From contig CAYSSL010000023.1 in NCBI GenBank assembly GCA_964433715.1, forward strand, positions 1-7,986: a stretch of 7,986 nucleotides of DNA, given 5' to 3'. The position numbers and the translations under genes are program-made. Positions 6,626 to 7,986 of this stretch are shown here, piece after piece. Numbering within the stretch: the stretch's first letter is position 1; every line of letters begins with the position of its first letter. This stretch comes from XYD1-FULL-44-32 sp964433715 (lineage in GTDB: Bacteria; Patescibacteriota; Minisyncoccia; Phycocordibacterales; XYD1-FULL-46-19). The notes beneath the pieces were generated by a model. The model worked only from the letters and a program-made list of their open reading frames with translations, did no database searches and was not told where the DNA came from.

Positions 6626-7424
6626 GAATAGCTAAAACAAAGCCAATAATCGCTCCTAAAACCAAAAATGGAGCAAAGGGTATTTCACTCTTCATAGAGA
6701 AAGACTTGAGACGTGTCGGCAAACTAGGACCAATAACAATAAGAGACAAGCCTACTACCGCCCCTGAGACGAAGGCGACCAACAAAGCTAAAAGTGAGAC
6801 TTTTATACCCAGCCATAGACCAATACCAAAGACTAGTTTGGCATCACCAAAACCCATCAAACGACCTTTGGAAAAGTGCCACAGGAGCCAAAAAAGTCCA
6901 AACAAAATACCACCAGAATATACTCCATGGAGAGCCCAAACCATTTCCCGACCAGCAAGACTGGCATCAACAATAAAAGGTGTTGCCACTGCGAGTATCA
7001 TAAAGGAATATACCAACTCGTTAGGAATTATTTTGTGGCGCAAATCATAAAAAGCAATCACCAAAAGCAAGCTAGCAATACCGGCATTCCAAATGAAAAA
7101 GCGGAGGGAAGCAAAGGGGTAATAACCTTCAAAGATATTAACCGCTTGTAAGGCAATAAGCACAAAAACAACCGCGGTAATTATTTCTACCACTACATAC
7201 TGAAACGATATTTTGCTACTGCAACCCTTGCAGCGACCCCCCTGCCAGATAAAACTGATAACCGGTATTAGCTCCTCCCACTTTAGTTGACGCTTACAAG
7301 ACAAACACATCGACCGGCCATTTAAACTTTTGCCAGTGTTATAACGCAATATAACTACATTTAAAAAACTACCCACAATAAGACCAACAATGGCCGAGGC
7401 TAAAAGAATAGCTAGTTGTTCCAT
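6603..7424 (-). CDS. pilD: prepilin peptidase / N-methyltransferase (PilD/GspO family)
   Basis: 273 residues, about the family length. This inner-membrane aspartyl protease cleaves the leader of type IV prepilins after Gly and methylates the new N-terminal Phe. An N-terminal helix (GLIVGSFLNVVILR) is followed by the cytoplasmic zinc-binding loop with C40-LS-C43 and C65-KG-C68. Then come several membrane helices carrying the two catalytic aspartates, Asp127 in FYDLRHKIIPN and Asp194 in GFGDAK (the GxGDxK motif). All key residues are present, so it should be active. The ATG overlaps the end of the upstream Cys-rich gene by 13 bases. It sits directly before four prepilin-like genes, its likely substrates. 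Confidence 0.96.
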   Translation of the reverse strand: MEQLAILLASAIVGLIVGSFLNVVILRYNTGKSLNGRSMCLSCKRQLKWEELIPVISFIWQGGRCKGCSSKISFQYVVVEIITAVVFVLIALQAVNIFEGYYPFASLRFFIWNAGIASLLLVIAFYDLRHKIIPNELVYSFMILAVATPFIVDASLAGREMVWALHGVYSGGILFGLFWLLWHFSKGRLMGFGDAKLVFGIGLWLGIKVSLLALLVAFVSGAVVGLSLIVIGPSLPTRLKSFSMKSEIPFAPFLVLGAIIGFVLAIHGTPLAS

Positions 7425-7986
7425 GGCTGTTGAGTACCGGCACTATTAGTAAAGTTGAGCCAAATCGTCTTTTCAGTTATATCCCCGCTTTCTTCGTGAA
7501 CAGCTTTCAAAGTAACAGGGGTAAGGAAACTGATTGGGTTAAAACCTGATTTTTTGTAAAAACGGATATGAGGATTGGTGCCGTCATTTAATTTTGTAAT
7601 ATCGGTAGTACAAATAGCATCACTATATTGAGTTTGGCTACTGCAATACTTTATGTCAAACATCTGGCTAACCGACCAACCAACAATAGAATATGAGACA
7701 CCAGAATAGTTGGTTGTGACCGAGGCGCGCTGTTGTGAATAAACATTGTTGACCGTACAACCACCGCTTGGAATATTGTTACAATTTAGACCTACGGAGC
7801 AAGAGGCCGGCTGTGGACCATTACCATCGGGGTCATAGCTAGATTGGCAGGAAAGGGAGAATGCGTTTCCTTCTGGACAGTCCCCACCCTCACAGCCGTC
7901 GCCATCATCAAAGGTTACAGTTACCGTCTTGTTAGCGTTATTTACCCGAACACTACAAGTTTGACTGGTTACCGAGTCACACCCCG
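7412..7986 (-). CDS. C-terminal part of a cysteine-rich, probably extracellular protein (5' end outside window)
   Basis: The frame is open from the window edge (first full codon 7982-7984) to the TAG at 7412-7414, giving 190 residues without an N terminus. The Met codon at 7661-7663 is internal and should not be taken as the start, because the upstream frame is uninterrupted and of the same composition. The visible part has ten cysteines, all in the first two-thirds. It is rich in Ser, Thr, Asn and Gly, has acidic loops (FDDGDGCEGGDC, DPDGNG) that could bind calcium, and ends in a beta-type segment (PVTLKAVHEESGDITEKTIWLNFT) resembling PKD or Ig-like strands. This composition fits an exported surface protein. 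Lying upstream of pilD and the minor pilins, it could be a pilus-associated adhesin or a large pilin. No family is recognised with certainty. Confidence 0.75.
   Translation of the reverse strand, partial: GCDSVTSQTCSVRVNNANKTVTVTFDDGDGCEGGDCPEGNAFSLSCQSSYDPDGNGPQPASCSVGLNCNNIPSGGCTVNNVYSQQRASVTTNYSGVSYSIVGWSVSQMFDIKYCSSQTQYSDAICTTDITKLNDGTNPHIRFYKKSGFNPISFLTPVTLKAVHEESGDITEKTIWLNFTNSAGTQQPWNN

Noticed and set aside
7412..7663. A stand-alone 83-residue protein starting at the Met codon 7661-7663
   Set aside because: The same frame is open without a stop up to the window edge and encodes Cys-rich sequence continuous in character, so this Met is internal to a longer gene.
1..7986. CRISPR array, insertion sequence, riboswitch or defence island
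   Set aside because: No spaced direct repeats, transposase motifs or leader structures were seen. The only defence-like hint is the single HEPN-type motif.

Overview
The window looks like a piece of a Candidate Phyla Radiation (Patescibacteria, probably Parcubacteria-like) chromosome. The DNA is moderately AT-rich and very tightly packed. Almost every gene overlaps its neighbour or sits within a few dozen bases of it, and few starts have a good Shine-Dalgarno site. The style of the minor pilins, of LigA and of the small membrane protein is what I associate with CPR genomes. TGA is used as a stop (6053-6055), so the recoded TGA=Gly code of Gracilibacteria/SR1 does not apply. The taxonomic call is an inference from protein style, not from a search.

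Layout. On the + strand the window opens with the 3' two-thirds of a tRNA-Asp (anticodon GTC, 1-50), followed at once by a perfect 18-bp hairpin with T/A flanks (52-90) that can stop transcription from both sides. Everything else is on the - strand and reads from 7986 down to 94 as one apparent operon. In order of transcription: (a) the C-terminal 190 residues of a cysteine-rich, probably extracellular protein that runs off the window; (b) prepilin peptidase PilD/GspO; (c) four minor pilins resembling GspH/FimT, GspJ/PilW, GspI/PilV and GspK/PilX; (d) NAD+-dependent DNA ligase LigA; (e) GatC and GatA of the Glu-tRNA(Gln) amidotransferase; (f) a membrane-anchored protein with a HEPN-like RNxxxH motif. 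There is no gene-free stretch over 300 bases; the longest gap is the 42 bases between the PilX-like gene and ligA.

How it fits together. PilD would cleave and methylate the prepilins. GspH-, GspI-, GspJ- and GspK-like subunits form the set that in type II secretion and type IV pili builds the fibre tip and primes assembly. The upstream Cys-rich protein is a candidate tip or surface partner. LigA and GatCA are housekeeping functions apparently carried on the same transcript.

Points most worth a second look: LigA has lost all four zinc-finger cysteines and a usually conserved NMN-site tyrosine; the last gene joins a membrane anchor to a HEPN-type RNase motif; and an acidic/glycine C-x4-C motif recurs in four consecutive cell-surface proteins. 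I did not find a clearly undescribed multi-gene system.
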